Positions 27,723 through 37,725 of a DNA stretch of 64,000 nucleotides are shown here, piece after piece. The stretch is from NCBI RefSeq assembly GCF_010726955.1, contig NZ_AP022603.1, forward strand, positions 1,302,001 to 1,366,000, given 5' to 3'. Within the stretch, counting starts at the first letter, position 1; each line of letters begins with the position of its first letter. The notes below the pieces were generated by a model. That model worked only from the letters and a program-made list of their open reading frames with translations. It did not search any database and was not told the origin of the DNA. This DNA is from Mycolicibacterium fallax (GTDB taxonomy: Bacteria > Actinomycetota > Actinomycetes > Mycobacteriales > Mycobacteriaceae). The position numbers and the translations under genes were made by a program.

Positions 27723-27759
27723 CCACAGATATATACATAGCATATGAATATATCTGTGG
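27723..27759. promoter_or_regulatory. AT-rich perfect inverted repeat upstream of the MFS gene
   Basis: Arms CCACAGATATAT (27723-27734) and ATATATCTGTGG (27748-27759) are exact complements around 13 bases that also contain CATATG. It is the most AT-rich spot in the window. It lies between the stop of the Rv2197c-like gene and the MFS start, so it may be a repressor operator, a promoter or both; a minus-strand TANNNT (TATATT or TATGCT) falls inside it. Confidence 0.6.
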
Positions 27760-27783
27760 GTGGCCCGGCCGCAGCCGGGCCGA

Positions 27784-28425
27784 TCAGGCCGGGATCTCGA
27801 TATCCTCGTCGAGGTCGGCCACCGCGGTCTTGAGTTCCTTGACGAACAACTCGGGGATCGCGATCAGCGCCAGCGTGATCACCCCGGCCACCCCGATGCA
27901 CACCCACGCGCCGGTGTCGTATCCCTCGGCCATCAGCAGCGTGCCCAGCGCCACCAGGGCCATGCCCAGGCCGGCGCCGGTCATCACACCGACGCCACCG
28001 CGCAGCAGGATGCGGTCCAGCGTCTCGGCCGGCAGGCCGGCCCGCTGCGGGGCGCCGGAGCGCTCCGGCGGGTCCCGGTCGACGGCCTTGCGCAGCACCG
28101 GACGGCTCACCGCTCGACGCGCCGGTTCGGACTCCGCCGCGCGACGGGCCCGGACCAGCAGCGGGATCGATCCGGCGATGATCACCGCGGAGACGGCGAT
28201 GATGACCCACAGCCACCAGGTGGAGACGGCGCCGCCGGTCTCCTCCACGCCGGCCTGCTCCGGGGTCGCCATGTCGACCAGGCCGACAATCGCGGCGACG
28301 CCCAGCGCCAGCGCGATCAGCCAGACCACCGCGCAGGTGATCACGCCGGCCCGGTCGGCGGTCTCGGACGGATCCGTGAGCATGCCCAGCGGTTTGCGAT
28401 CAGCCATGTTCGTACCCCGTTCCAT
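27784..28425 (-). CDS. Conserved membrane protein, Rv2197c-like
   Basis: 213 residues if the ATG at 28425 is used, which overlaps the mmpS3 stop (ATGA) and suits translational coupling; a second ATG at 28407 with GGGG upstream gives 207. Four hydrophobic segments: about 30-51, 70-89 and, after a charged middle (RRAAESEPARRAVSRPVLRK), 143-160 and 166-186. The tail is acidic (DLDEDIEIPA). Conserved next to mmpS3 in mycobacteria; function unknown. Confidence 0.8.
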   Translation of the reverse strand: MERGTNMADRKPLGMLTDPSETADRAGVITCAVVWLIALALGVAAIVGLVDMATPEQAGVEETGGAVSTWWLWVIIAVSAVIIAGSIPLLVRARRAAESEPARRAVSRPVLRKAVDRDPPERSGAPQRAGLPAETLDRILLRGGVGVMTGAGLGMALVALGTLLMAEGYDTGAWVCIGVAGVITLALIAIPELFVKELKTAVADLDEDIEIPA

Positions 28426-29351
28426 CAGCAGGCCGTCTGTGCGGAATTGCTCTGATTCGACGACAGCGTCTGCCCGTCGCTGGTGGTGATCGAGCAGTTC
28501 AGCCTGCTCACCAGGAACAGGCTGGAGGCCTGCACCGAACCGATTTCGGACTGCGAAATAGGTGTCACCGTATATGACCACGGGATGTAGACGTTCCGCA
28601 GTGTCTTGCTGCGTCCGTTCGCGTCGACATAGGTGACGGTGATGATGTCACCCGGCGACTTGGTGCCGGTCACCGAATAGGTGACCTGCCGGGGCGCGGC
28701 CCTGGTCGTGGTGGTCGGCGGCGGCGTCGTGGTTGTCGGCTCCGGCTCCGGCGCCGGCTCCGGCTCCGGCTCCGGTTCGACGACCGGCGGCGGCGGGGTC
28801 ACCGTCACCGTCTCCGGGGGTGGTGGCGGAGGAGGAGGCGGGGGTGGCGGTTCCTCGCTCGGCGGCGGCGGGGGCGGCGGCGGGGGTTCCGGCGGCGGGG
28901 TGTGCTTGGTGATCTCGTCCTGCACCGGCGGTCCGGCGACGGTCGTCGTCGACTGGTTCGCGGTGTCCCTGGTCTCGGTGCGGGTCACCAGCACCGACAC
29001 CGACACCACCAGCGCGATCGCGGCGACGATCGCGGTGACACCGACCACCCACGGCCAGCGCGGCGGCCGGACATCCTCGTACTCGGTGACCCGGTCGTAG
29101 TTGTCGTAGTCGTAGAGCGCGATCTCGGCCGGCACATACGGTGCGCTGGTGATGTGCTCGGATTCCGGCGCCGAGTAGGCGTGATAGGTCTGCGGATCCG
29201 GATCCTCAACCTCGGCGGCCTCGGCGAAGTCGTCCAAGTCGTTGGTGCCCAAGTCGTCTGCACCGACGATTTCGGTGGCGTCGTCCGCCGGCCCGGAGTT
29301 CGGATCCCGATGACGGCCGCCGGCCGCATCGCCTGGCTCCGCCTCGCTCAT
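28425..29351 (-). CDS. mmpS3: MmpS3 membrane protein with a long polyproline linker
   Basis: 308 residues. An acidic cytoplasmic N-terminus (about 1-95; repeated Asp/Glu and Tyr, YDYDNYDRV), one membrane helix ([23 protein letters not shown], about 98-120 read in parts), a linker of polyproline runs (nine and twelve Pro), Pro-Glu repeats and Thr/Pro, and an extracytoplasmic MmpS domain (about 225-308) with [19 protein letters not shown] and two cysteines (RLNCS and the final C). MmpS proteins usually assist MmpL transporters; MmpS3 has no adjacent MmpL and has been linked to growth and division in M. tuberculosis complex work. ATG at 29351 follows AAGGAC. Confidence 0.88.
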   Translation of the reverse strand: MSEAEPGDAAGGRHRDPNSGPADDATEIVGADDLGTNDLDDFAEAAEVEDPDPQTYHAYSAPESEHITSAPYVPAEIALYDYDNYDRVTEYEDVRPPRWPWVVGVTAIVAAIALVVSVSVLVTRTETRDTANQSTTTVAGPPVQDEITKHTPPPEPPPPPPPPPSEEPPPPPPPPPPPPETVTVTPPPPVVEPEPEPEPAPEPEPTTTTPPPTTTTRAAPRQVTYSVTGTKSPGDIITVTYVDANGRSKTLRNVYIPWSYTVTPISQSEIGSVQASSLFLVSRLNCSITTSDGQTLSSNQSNSAQTAC

Positions 29352-29414
29352 TCTGGCTGTCCTTCTCGACGACATCGGCCTGCCGACGGCAGGTGCTCCT
29401 GCCGCGTCACCCTA

Positions 29415-29443
29415 CCCAATCGCGGGCCCAGGACCCGGGATTG
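29415..29443 (-). terminator. Hairpin after ctaF
   Basis: CCAATC (29415-29420) pairs with GATTGG (29438-29443) and CGGG (29422-29425) with CCCG (29433-29436), one mismatch between, seven-base loop. It lies between the ctaF stop and the mmpS3 start. Confidence 0.4.
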
Positions 29444-29487
29444 GTTGCGGTGCGGCAGCCGACTGAATCGGCCGGCCACGAACGGGG

Positions 29488-29907
29488 TCAGTGCTTCTCG
29501 GGTCCCACGTGGTACTCGGTGACCAGGCCGCCGACCGAGCCCAGCACGAAGACGATGCCGGTGATCAGCAGCCACGGCATCCACAGCGCGCCGCCGACGG
29601 CGGTGACCGAGGCGGACAGCGCGATCAGGATGGGCCACCAGCTGTGCGGGGCGTAGAAGCCCAGCTCGCCTGCGCCGTCGACGATCTCGGCCTCGTCATA
29701 GTCCTCGGGCCGGGTGTCCAGCCGTCGCGCGACGAACCGGAAGAAGGTGCCGATGATCAGCAACAGGCCGCCGGACAGCGCCAGGGCCACCACACCGACC
29801 CACTCGATGCCGCCGGTGGCGAACATGTCGGTCAGCACGACGTAGGCGATGGTGGAGACGACGAAGAATCCGGCGAGGATCTCAAAGATCCGGGCTTCGA
29901 TATGCAT
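29488..29907 (-). CDS. ctaF: Cytochrome c oxidase subunit IV (CtaF)
   Basis: 139 residues, same length as in M. tuberculosis. Four hydrophobic helices in two pairs (about 6-27, 36-58, 91-108, 111-130) and the conserved [24 protein letters not shown] loop (about 67-86) between them. It is the actinobacterial subunit IV that packs against subunits I and III of aa3 oxidase. It follows ctaC by 17 bp on the same strand, so ctaC-ctaF form an operon. GAGG precedes the ATG. Confidence 0.92.
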   Translation of the reverse strand: MHIEARIFEILAGFFVVSTIAYVVLTDMFATGGIEWVGVVALALSGGLLLIIGTFFRFVARRLDTRPEDYDEAEIVDGAGELGFYAPHSWWPILIALSASVTAVGGALWMPWLLITGIVFVLGSVGGLVTEYHVGPEKH

Positions 29908-29924
29908 GTCTGTGTCCTCAGTCC

Positions 29925-30977
29925 CTAGCTCTTGGGCTCCGGCGCCAGCTCGCCGCGCCGGCTGTCGAACGGATGGGTCACCGTCGAAACCGGCGACTTG
30001 CCGATGGCGACCAGCGCGTCGGCGTTGGACAGGCCCTGCTCACGCTTGCCGATGTAGGTCTTGAATTCGTCCGGGCTGACCGCGAGAACCTCGAAGTTCA
30101 TCATCGAGTGGTAGGTGCCGCACATCTCCGCGCAGCGGCCCACCACCGGGCCCTCGCCCATGCCGGTGATCTGGAAGCGGTTGACCTGGTTGTTGGCCTT
30201 CGGATGCGGCATCACGTCGCGCTTGAACAGGAACTCCGGCACCCAGAACGAGTGCACGACGTCGGAGGCGTTCAGCACGAACTCGACCCGCTTGTTGGCC
30301 GGGATGACCAGCACCGGGATCTCCGAGCTGGTGCCCAGGGTCTCGATCCGGTCGAAGTTCAGGAAGCTGCGGTCCTCGGAGTTGTTGCCGTGCAGGGCGC
30401 CGCGGCGCTCCTTGCCGTGCTCATCCTGCCCCTCGGGCTTGGACACCATGGCGGCCTTGCGCTCCGGGTCGGCGCCGTCGTAGGTGAAGCTGCCGTCGGC
30501 GTAGTCGACGCTCTGGTAGCCGAACTTCCAGTTCCACTGGAACGCGGTGACGTCGACGACGACCTCGGGATCGTCGGTCAGCTCCGTCATCTTGTCCTGC
30601 ACGATGACGGTGAAGTAGAAGAGCACCGAGATGATCACGAACGGGATGACCGTCAGGACCAGCTCCAGCGGCATGTTGTAGCCGAACTGCCGGGGCAGCT
30701 CGGTGTCGCCCGGCTTGTGCCGGTGGAACGCCGTGGTCCAGAACATCAGCACGATCACGATCAGACCGACGACGGCCGACGTGATGACGACGCCGAGCCA
30801 GAAGTTGTAGTTCGCGTGCGCCTGGTCGGTCACGCCCTTGGGCCAGCCGAGCCCCGCGGCGTCCTGCCAGGTGCAGCCGCTCAACCCGACCGCCAGAATC
30901 CCCAGCATGCCGGTCAGAACGATTGGCCGGAGCCGGCGTGAGCGGCGTCCGGAAAAGCCTTGCCCGCGGTCTCTCAC
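29925..30977 (-). CDS. ctaC: Cytochrome c oxidase subunit II (CtaC), lipoprotein
   Basis: Subunit II with the CuA centre that receives electrons from QcrC, 350 residues. The signal peptide ends in a lipobox, GLSGC (C35). Two membrane helices follow (about 60-82 and 103-125). FQWNWKFGY is the aromatic electron-entry segment, VHSFWVPEF the first CuA His region and [14 protein letters not shown] the CuA motif (Cys, Glu, Cys, His, Met). The actinobacterial charged insert (about 160-200, [15 protein letters not shown]) is present. GTG at 30977 is chosen because AGGAGG lies 7 bases upstream; the ATG at 31010 is less likely. Confidence 0.94.
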   Translation of the reverse strand: MRDRGQGFSGRRSRRLRPIVLTGMLGILAVGLSGCTWQDAAGLGWPKGVTDQAHANYNFWLGVVITSAVVGLIVIVLMFWTTAFHRHKPGDTELPRQFGYNMPLELVLTVIPFVIISVLFYFTVIVQDKMTELTDDPEVVVDVTAFQWNWKFGYQSVDYADGSFTYDGADPERKAAMVSKPEGQDEHGKERRGALHGNNSEDRSFLNFDRIETLGTSSEIPVLVIPANKRVEFVLNASDVVHSFWVPEFLFKRDVMPHPKANNQVNRFQITGMGEGPVVGRCAEMCGTYHSMMNFEVLAVSPDEFKTYIGKREQGLSNADALVAIGKSPVSTVTHPFDSRRGELAPEPKS

Positions 30978-31029
30978 GGTGGCGCCTCCTGTGTGCAATT
31001 CCAGTCGCATGGGCTGCGTCGCGAATCGA

Positions 31030-31045
31030 ATACTACGCAGCGTAG
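31030..31045 (-). promoter_or_regulatory. ctaC -10 box overlapping a palindrome
   Basis: On the minus strand TAGTAT (plus positions 31030-31035) fits TANNNT and would start a leader of about 46 bases. It overlaps CTACGC-A-GCGTAG (31033-31045), a perfect 6-1-6 inverted repeat in the divergent ctaC/asnB region, a candidate operator. Confidence 0.45.
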
Positions 31046-31087
31046 ACCACAAGGGTTAGGCAGACGCGACACACCTACCCAATCGGG

Positions 31088-31093
31088 CATACT
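31088..31093 (+). promoter_or_regulatory. -10-like element for asnB
   Basis: CATACT followed by TGC, 7 bases before the ATG of asnB, the same arrangement as before ctaE. Predicted leaderless start. Confidence 0.45.
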
Positions 31094-31100
31094 TGCGTCG

Positions 31101-33032
31101 ATGTGCGGTCTGCTTGCCCTGGTATGTGCCCCGGAGACGCCGGTCACCGATGATTTGATCGACGCCGTCGCCGGCGCGTCGCACTTGATGCGGCACCGCG
31201 GGCCCGACGAGCCCGGCACCTGGTCGGACGGCCGCGCCGTGCTCGGCTTCAACCGGCTGTCGATCATCGACATCGCGCACTCCCACCAGCCGTTGCGCTG
31301 GGGGCCGCCGGAGTCCCCGGACCGCTACACGCTGGTTTTCAACGGCGAGATCTACAACTACCTGGAGCTGCGCGCGCTGCTCGCCCGCGACCACGATGTG
31401 ACGTTTGCCACCGAGGGCGACGGCGAAACGATCGTGGCCGGCTACCACCACTGGGGCCCCGACGTACTCACCCGGCTGCGCGGCATGTTCGCCTTCACGA
31501 TCTGGGACACCGTCACCGGCGAGCTGTTCTGCGCCCGCGACCCGTTCGGCATCAAGCCGCTGTTCGTGGCGACCGGCCCGGGCGGCACCGTGCTGGGCAG
31601 CGAGAAGAAGTGCCTGATGGCGCTGGCGGATCGGCTCGGCATCGACACCGACATCGACGTGCGCGCCGTGCAGCACTACACCGTGCTGCAGTACGTGCCC
31701 GAGCCGGAAACCCTCAACGTCGGGGTGCGCCGGCTGGAGTCGGGCAGCTATGCCCGGATCCGGCCCGGCGGCCGCCCCGAAATCACCCGGTACTTCCGGC
31801 CGCGGTTCTCCGCGGTGCCGTTCCGCCCGGACGACGAGCAGGCCCGCTACGACGAGATCACCGCGGTGCTGGAGGACTCGGTCGCCAAGCACATGCGGGC
31901 CGACGTGACCGTCGGCGCGTTCCTGTCCGGCGGCATCGACTCGACCGCGATCGCAGCGCTGGCAATCCGGCACAACCCGCGGCTGATCACCTTCACCACA
32001 GGGTTCGAGCGGGAGGGCTTCTCCGAGATCGACGTGGCGGTGGCGACCGCCGAGGCGATCGGCGCCCGTCACATCACCAAGGTGGTCTCCCCCGCCGAGT
32101 TCGTCGAGGCCCTGCCGGAGATCGTCTGGTACCTCGACGAGCCGGTCGCCGACCCGGCCCTGGTGCCGCTGTTCTTCGTCGCCCGCGAGGCCCGCAAGCA
32201 CGTCAAGGTGGTGCTCTCCGGGGAGGGCGCCGACGAGCTGTTCGGCGGCTACACCATCTACCGCGAGCCGCTGTCACTGAAGGCGTTCGACTATCTGCCG
32301 CCGAAGGTGCGCCGGTCCGTCGGCAAGATGTCCAAGCCGCTGCCGGAGGGGATGCGCGGCAAGAGCCTGCTGCACCGCGGCTCGCTCACCCTGGAGGAGC
32401 GCTACTACGGCAACGCGCGCAGCTTCTCCGATGACCAGTTGCGCACGGTGCTGCCGCACTTCCGCCCGGACTGGACCCACGTCGATGTCACCGCCCCCAT
32501 TTATGCGGAGTCGGCGGGCTGGGACCCGGTGGCCCGGATGCAGCACCTGGACCTGTTCACCTGGCTGCGCGGCGACATTCTTGTCAAGGCCGACAAGATG
32601 ACGATGGCCAACTCGCTGGAGCTGCGGGTCCCGTTCCTGGACTCCGAGGTGTTCGCGGTGGCCTCCCGGCTGCCGTTGGAGCAGAAGATCACCCGGACCA
32701 CCACCAAGTACGCGCTGCGCCGCGCGCTGGAACCGGTGGTCCCGCCGCACGTGCTGCATCGGGCCAAGCTGGGCTTCCCGGTGCCGATCCGGCACTGGCT
32801 GCGGGCCGGCGAGCTGCTGGACTGGGCCAATCACATGATCAACACCTCACAGGCCGGGCACCTGATCGACCTGGCCGGGGTGCGCCGGATGCTCGACGAG
32901 CACCGCACCGGCGAGATCGATCACAGCCGCCGGTTGTGGACCGTGCTGATCTTCATGCTGTGGCACGCGATCTTTGTCGAGGGCACCGTGGTGCCCACCA
33001 TCTCCGAGCCCAGCTACCCGGTCCAGCTGTAA
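31101..33032 (+). CDS. asnB: Glutamine-hydrolysing asparagine synthetase
   Basis: Class II amidotransferase making asparagine from aspartate, glutamine and ATP; in M. tuberculosis AsnB is linked to amidation and antibiotic tolerance. 643 residues. The N-terminal nucleophile is C2 (MCGLLALV), with RLSIIDIAHSHQPL and FNGEIYNY (about 80-88) in the glutaminase domain. The synthetase domain has GAFLSGGIDSTAIAAL (PP-loop, about 272-287), LSGEGADELFGGY (about 372-384) and KADKMTMANSLELRVPFLD. ATG at 31101 is required for the Cys at position 2. Convergent with adoK, 12 bp apart. Confidence 0.93.
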   Translation: MCGLLALVCAPETPVTDDLIDAVAGASHLMRHRGPDEPGTWSDGRAVLGFNRLSIIDIAHSHQPLRWGPPESPDRYTLVFNGEIYNYLELRALLARDHDVTFATEGDGETIVAGYHHWGPDVLTRLRGMFAFTIWDTVTGELFCARDPFGIKPLFVATGPGGTVLGSEKKCLMALADRLGIDTDIDVRAVQHYTVLQYVPEPETLNVGVRRLESGSYARIRPGGRPEITRYFRPRFSAVPFRPDDEQARYDEITAVLEDSVAKHMRADVTVGAFLSGGIDSTAIAALAIRHNPRLITFTTGFEREGFSEIDVAVATAEAIGARHITKVVSPAEFVEALPEIVWYLDEPVADPALVPLFFVAREARKHVKVVLSGEGADELFGGYTIYREPLSLKAFDYLPPKVRRSVGKMSKPLPEGMRGKSLLHRGSLTLEERYYGNARSFSDDQLRTVLPHFRPDWTHVDVTAPIYAESAGWDPVARMQHLDLFTWLRGDILVKADKMTMANSLELRVPFLDSEVFAVASRLPLEQKITRTTTKYALRRALEPVVPPHVLHRAKLGFPVPIRHWLRAGELLDWANHMINTSQAGHLIDLAGVRRMLDEHRTGEIDHSRRLWTVLIFMLWHAIFVEGTVVPTISEPSYPVQL

Positions 33033-33044
33033 CTACGGCCGCGG

Positions 33045-34079
<1,035 letters not shown>

Positions 34080-34225
34080 TTACCCAAGATCGGCGCCCCG
34101 GCGGCAATCGCCCGCGTTGCGCTAACCTGCCTAGCAGAGCCGGTGCCACGCCCGCCCGGGGCTGGCTCCGACGCAGGCCGGAGGCCGTTGCGTCCCGCCA
34201 AACCGTCCCCGACCAGGAGCTTTTG

Positions 34226-35332
34226 ATGACTGATGCGCACCCGCCGTCACCGGAACCCGGGGTGGAGCCGACGCCCGCCGGGGAGCCGCAGGCCGGGCAG
34301 GACGCAGCGACCGGCGCCGGGCAGGACACCGGGCAACACGCCGCGGCCGACGCCTCAAACAACGCCGCCGACGCCGCGCTGACCCCCGAGCCGGCCGAGC
34401 AGGCACCGCAGCCGCAGGAACCCGCGCAGGCAGCCCCCGCCGAGCCGGCCGTGGAGTCCGGGCCGGCGACCGATCCGCACCTGGCCATCCCGGCCGCGGT
34501 CGCCAATTCGGGCGCGATCCCCGTTCCGGGCGCGCCGCTGCCGTATCCGCAGACCCCGGACGACCCGCGCACCGGGCCGCAAGCGCTGTCCGGCCCGCAC
34601 GCCCTGTCCGGGCCGCAGGCGCTGTCGGGTCCGCTGTCCTACCCGAGCGCCCCGGCGCCGGCCCAGCCGTACTTCCCGCCGCCGGCGGCCCCCGGCTACC
34701 CCGGTTTCCCTCCGGGTCCCGGTGCGCCCCCGCCGCCGATGCCGTACCCGGGCTCACCGGAGTACCGCCAGATGTACGGGTCCAACCCGGCACCGGCGTA
34801 TCCGGGGATGCTGCCACCGGCCGTGCCCTATCCGCCCCGCCCGCCGCGGTGGAAGTCCTGGGGGCTGCCCGCAGCGGTGCTGCTCGCGGTGGCCGCGATG
34901 CTGATCGCCGTCGTCGTCGCGGTGCGCGGCGACTCCACCGTCGACCCCGCCCAGGGCATCACCGAGGCCTCGGCCACCCAGGCCATCCAGACCTTCCTCA
35001 ACGCCCTGGCCGACCAGGACCTCGACGAGATCGCCCGCAATTCGCTGTGCGGGCTCTATGACCAGGTCACCGATCTGCGCGGCGAGCTCGCGGTGTCCAA
35101 GCTGGCCGCCCAGGCCTACGACAAGCAGTTCTCCAAGACCGAGGTCACCTCGATCGACAAGATGGTGTTCGTCTCCCCCAGCAACGCCCAAGTGCTGTTC
35201 ACCATGCGGACCACGCCGGGTTCGGCGGTCCGCGGCACCGGCACCGCCGAGCGTCAGGCCATCGTTCAGCTGCAGGAGTCCGACGGCCAGATCCTGGTCT
35301 GCTCGTATGTGATGCGCGGCGGATCGTTCTGA
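34226..35332 (+). CDS. Proline/alanine-rich single-pass membrane protein, Rv2203-like
   Basis: 368 residues, longer than Rv2203 (about 230). Residues 1-200 are low-complexity Pro/Ala/Gly/Gln sequence, including an octapeptide-like repeat (ALSGP seen three times near 112-135) and PPPP runs. One membrane helix lies at about 213-232 (GLPAAVLLAVAAMLIAVVVA). The extracytoplasmic domain (about 240-368) has TQAIQTFLNALADQDLDEIA and resembles the NTF2-like tails of Rv0361-type proteins; CGLYDQ and ILVCSYVMRG give two Cys that may pair. AGGAG precedes the ATG. The 205-bp region before it has a TAACCT -10 candidate (34123-34128). Function unknown. Confidence 0.8.
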   Translation: MTDAHPPSPEPGVEPTPAGEPQAGQDAATGAGQDTGQHAAADASNNAADAALTPEPAEQAPQPQEPAQAAPAEPAVESGPATDPHLAIPAAVANSGAIPVPGAPLPYPQTPDDPRTGPQALSGPHALSGPQALSGPLSYPSAPAPAQPYFPPPAAPGYPGFPPGPGAPPPPMPYPGSPEYRQMYGSNPAPAYPGMLPPAVPYPPRPPRWKSWGLPAAVLLAVAAMLIAVVVAVRGDSTVDPAQGITEASATQAIQTFLNALADQDLDEIARNSLCGLYDQVTDLRGELAVSKLAAQAYDKQFSKTEVTSIDKMVFVSPSNAQVLFTMRTTPGSAVRGTGTAERQAIVQLQESDGQILVCSYVMRGGSF

Positions 35333-35352
35333 TCGCAGGCCGTCGGCACGGC

Positions 35353-35392
35353 AAAACGCGGCCGCCCCGGTATCCCGGGGCGGCCGCGTTTT
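35353..35392. terminator. Strong bidirectional terminator
   Basis: An 18-bp perfect stem (35353-35370 with 35375-35392) around loop TATC; the arms end in AAAA and TTTT, so it can act on both strands. It lies between the Rv2203-like gene and the convergent erpA. Confidence 0.9.
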
Positions 35393-35415
35393 TCGTCGGA
35401 GCTGGTGCTGCCCGA

Positions 35416-35805
35416 TCAGTTGAACGAATCGCCGCAGGCGCAGGAGCCGGTGGCGTTCGGGTTGTCGATGGTGAAGCCCTGCTTCTCGATGGAGTCGACG
35501 AAGTCGATGGTGGCGCCCTGCACGTACGGCGCGCTCATCCGGTCGACGGTCAGCTTCACGCCGGCGAAGTCGACGACGAGGTCACCGTCGAGGCTACGGT
35601 CGTCGAAGAACAGGTTGTAGCGCAGGCCGGCGCAGCCGCCGGGCTGCACCGCGATGCGCAGGGCCAGATCGTCACGGCCCTCCTGATCGAGCAGCGACTT
35701 GGCCTTGGCCGCCGCCGCTTCGCTCAGGGTCACGCCGTGCGCCTCGGTCGCGGTGTCGGTCTGCGCGGCGTCGGTCTGCACTGCCGAGTCGTCCTGCAGG
35801 GTCAT
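35416..35805 (-). CDS. erpA: A-type Fe-S cluster carrier ErpA/HesB
   Basis: Delivers [Fe-S] clusters to apo-proteins. 129 residues. The three conserved cysteines are C58 (QPGGCAGLRY) and C122 and C124 (GSCACGDSF). The first 22 residues (Asp/Thr/Ala-rich) are an extension before the usual VTLSEAAAAKAK start. AAGGAG lies 5 bases before the ATG. Targets in this window could include LipA and QcrA (inference). M. tuberculosis Rv2204c is the counterpart. Confidence 0.92.
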   Translation of the reverse strand: MTLQDDSAVQTDAAQTDTATEAHGVTLSEAAAAKAKSLLDQEGRDDLALRIAVQPGGCAGLRYNLFFDDRSLDGDLVVDFAGVKLTVDRMSAPYVQGATIDFVDSIEKQGFTIDNPNATGSCACGDSFN

Positions 35806-35898
35806 TACGTCTCCTTGATTCCGCTGTGCGGGCTGCGGTCGGACCGGCCCGCGACTGTGCTGAGGGTCCTAGTGGCTTAACCGTACCCCTGCCGGGAG

Positions 35899-36978
35899 TT
35901 ATTCCCGATCTTCGAGGTGTCCGAGGTCCGCCGCCGTGCGCGCGGCCAGGCCCTGCAGTTGACCGGCCGCATCCGCGATCGCCAGCTCCGTCGACCCGGC
36001 GTAGTCGGCCAGCGCCGCGGCCGCGGCGATGCCCGCGGCGGCCAGCGCGGCGTCGTCGAGCTCCAGCTGGCCTACCAGCGCGATCAGCGGCACGTGGCGG
36101 GCCCGGGCCGCACCGCCGAGGGTGCCGATCACCTTGCCGTGCAACGACTGGTCGTCCAGGCGGCCCTCGCCGGTGATGATCAAGTCGGCGGCGGCCAGGT
36201 TCTCGTGCAGGCCGGTGTGTTCAGCGATGACCGCCGCCCCGGATTCCCGGCGCGCCCCCAGTGCCAGCAGCGCCGCGCCCAGCCCGCCGGCGGCCCCGGA
36301 CCCGGCCTGCTCGGACACCGGGGTGCCGGCCAGCCGGTCCAGTACGGCCGACCAGTCCCGCAGCCGTCGTTCCAGCAGCGCCACGGTGGCCGGGTCGGCG
36401 CCCTTCTGCGGGCCGAACACCGCCGCGGCGCCCATCGGGCCGAGCAGCCGATGCTCGACGTCGGTGGCCGCGATCAGCTCCACCCCGGTCAGCGCCGCGG
36501 CCGCGGCCACCGGCCCGCCCAGCGCGTCGATCATGGCCCGCCCGCCGTCGGTGCAGCAGCTGCCGCCCAGCCCGACCACGATCCGCCGCGCGCCGGCGGC
36601 CAGCGCGGCGCCGATCAGCTCACCGACCCCGCCGCTGTGTGCGGCCAGCGCGGTCTGCGGCGTCGGCGGCCCGTCCAGCGCGGCCAGCCCGCAGGCCTGC
36701 GCGGACTCGATGTAGCCGGTGCGGCTGTCCGCGTCGTAGACCCAGGCCGCGGTGCGCAGGTCCGCCAGCGGGCCGCGCACCGGCGTCCGCCGCAGCGTGC
36801 CGGACCCAGCGGCGAACACCTCCAGGAACCCCGGGCCGCCGTCGGACTGCGGGGCGAGGATCAGCCGATCGTCGGGGCGCGCCGCCCGCCAGCCGGCGGC
36901 GATCGCCCGGGCGGCCTGCGCCGCGGTGAGCGTGTCACCGAAGCAGTCCGGCGCGATCAGCACCCGCAGGCCCGTCAT
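35899..36978 (-). CDS. Glycerate kinase, GlxK type
   Basis: ATP-dependent phosphorylation of glycerate, linking glyoxylate or serine breakdown to glycolysis. 359 residues (Rv2205c 358). The fold is recognised by [14 protein letters not shown] at the start (PDSFKGSLTA in most relatives), [10 protein letters not shown] (about 46-55, usually ADGGEGT), [12 protein letters not shown] (about 135-146), VFGPQKGA (about 180-187), and [17 protein letters not shown] (about 285-301). The start and second motifs are altered (CFGD for SFKG, DGGPG for DGGEG), which may change substrate preference; the same was true of Rv2205c as I remember it. ATG at 36978, 72 bp from the divergent DUF3043 gene. Confidence 0.85.
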   Translation of the reverse strand: MTGLRVLIAPDCFGDTLTAAQAARAIAAGWRAARPDDRLILAPQSDGGPGFLEVFAAGSGTLRRTPVRGPLADLRTAAWVYDADSRTGYIESAQACGLAALDGPPTPQTALAAHSGGVGELIGAALAAGARRIVVGLGGSCCTDGGRAMIDALGGPVAAAAALTGVELIAATDVEHRLLGPMGAAAVFGPQKGADPATVALLERRLRDWSAVLDRLAGTPVSEQAGSGAAGGLGAALLALGARRESGAAVIAEHTGLHENLAAADLIITGEGRLDDQSLHGKVIGTLGGAARARHVPLIALVGQLELDDAALAAAGIAAAAALADYAGSTELAIADAAGQLQGLAARTAADLGHLEDRE

Positions 36979-37037
36979 GGGCTCACCGTAGTGCCGGGGG
37001 CGCTCGGGTGCCTGCCGGAGGACCGCGTCGCCCGACG

Positions 37038-37043
37038 TACCCT
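37038..37043 (+). promoter_or_regulatory. -10 element for the leaderless DUF3043 gene
   Basis: TACCCT, 7 bases before the GTG at 37051. Confidence 0.45.
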
Positions 37044-37050
37044 GGTCGGC

Positions 37051-37725
37051 GTGAGCTTGTTGGGCCGTAAGAAGACACCCGCCGACGACGCGACCGATGT
37101 CGCCTCGACCGCCGCCGAGTTGACCGGCGCCGAGGACGTCCGTTCGACCGGCGCCACCCCGCCGAAGGGCCGGCCCACCCCCAAGCGCGATCAGGGCCGC
37201 CGCGGCCCCGTCGCGCCGGCCCCGCAGAGCATGTCCGAGGCCCGGGCCCGGCGGAAGGCACTGCGCGGCCCGAAGCTGTCCAAGGAGGACCGCAAGGCCG
37301 CCCGGCTGGAGCGGCGCGCCCGGATGGATGACCGGCGGGCCCGGATGATGGAGGGCGACGAAGCCTACCTGCTGGACCGGGACAAGGGCCCGGTGCGCCG
37401 CTACGTCCGCGACATCGTCGACTCCCGCCGGTTCAGCCTGCTCGGACTGTTCATGTACGCCGCGCTGGCGATGCTGGTGGTGATGTTCGCGATGCCGCAG
37501 CGGTTCGCCACCATGGGCTCCACCCCGATGCTGATGTTGATGCTGCTGATGCTGATCGACGCGATCATGCTGGGCCGCCAGGTCGCCAACCGGGTCGACG
37601 AGAAGTTCCCCGACAACGCCGAGGGGAAGTTCCGGCTCGGCCTGTACGCCGCGGGCCGGGCCTCCCAGCTGCGCCGCATGCGGGCCCCGAAGCCGATGGT
37701 CAACCGCGGTGACATCATCGACTGA
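37051..37725 (+). CDS. DUF3043 membrane protein, Rv2206-like
   Basis: 224 residues (Rv2206 about 236). A basic, disordered N-terminal half (about 1-105; [36 protein letters not shown] in parts) with KGP-type repeats, then two membrane helices (about 131-147 and 156-175) rich in Met ([15 protein letters not shown]), and a basic C-terminal tail. DUF3043 proteins are conserved in actinobacteria without a known role. GTG with a leaderless promoter. Its last 17 bases overlap the start of cobU, so it leads a coupled set with the cobalamin genes. Confidence 0.82.
   Translation: MSLLGRKKTPADDATDVASTAAELTGAEDVRSTGATPPKGRPTPKRDQGRRGPVAPAPQSMSEARARRKALRGPKLSKEDRKAARLERRARMDDRRARMMEGDEAYLLDRDKGPVRRYVRDIVDSRRFSLLGLFMYAALAMLVVMFAMPQRFATMGSTPMLMLMLLMLIDAIMLGRQVANRVDEKFPDNAEGKFRLGLYAAGRASQLRRMRAPKPMVNRGDIID

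Noticed and set aside
37051..37150. Cobalamin riboswitch before the cob genes
   Set aside because: The intergenic space is only 72 bp, has a leaderless promoter and no B12-box-like sequence (GCCACTG) was seen.
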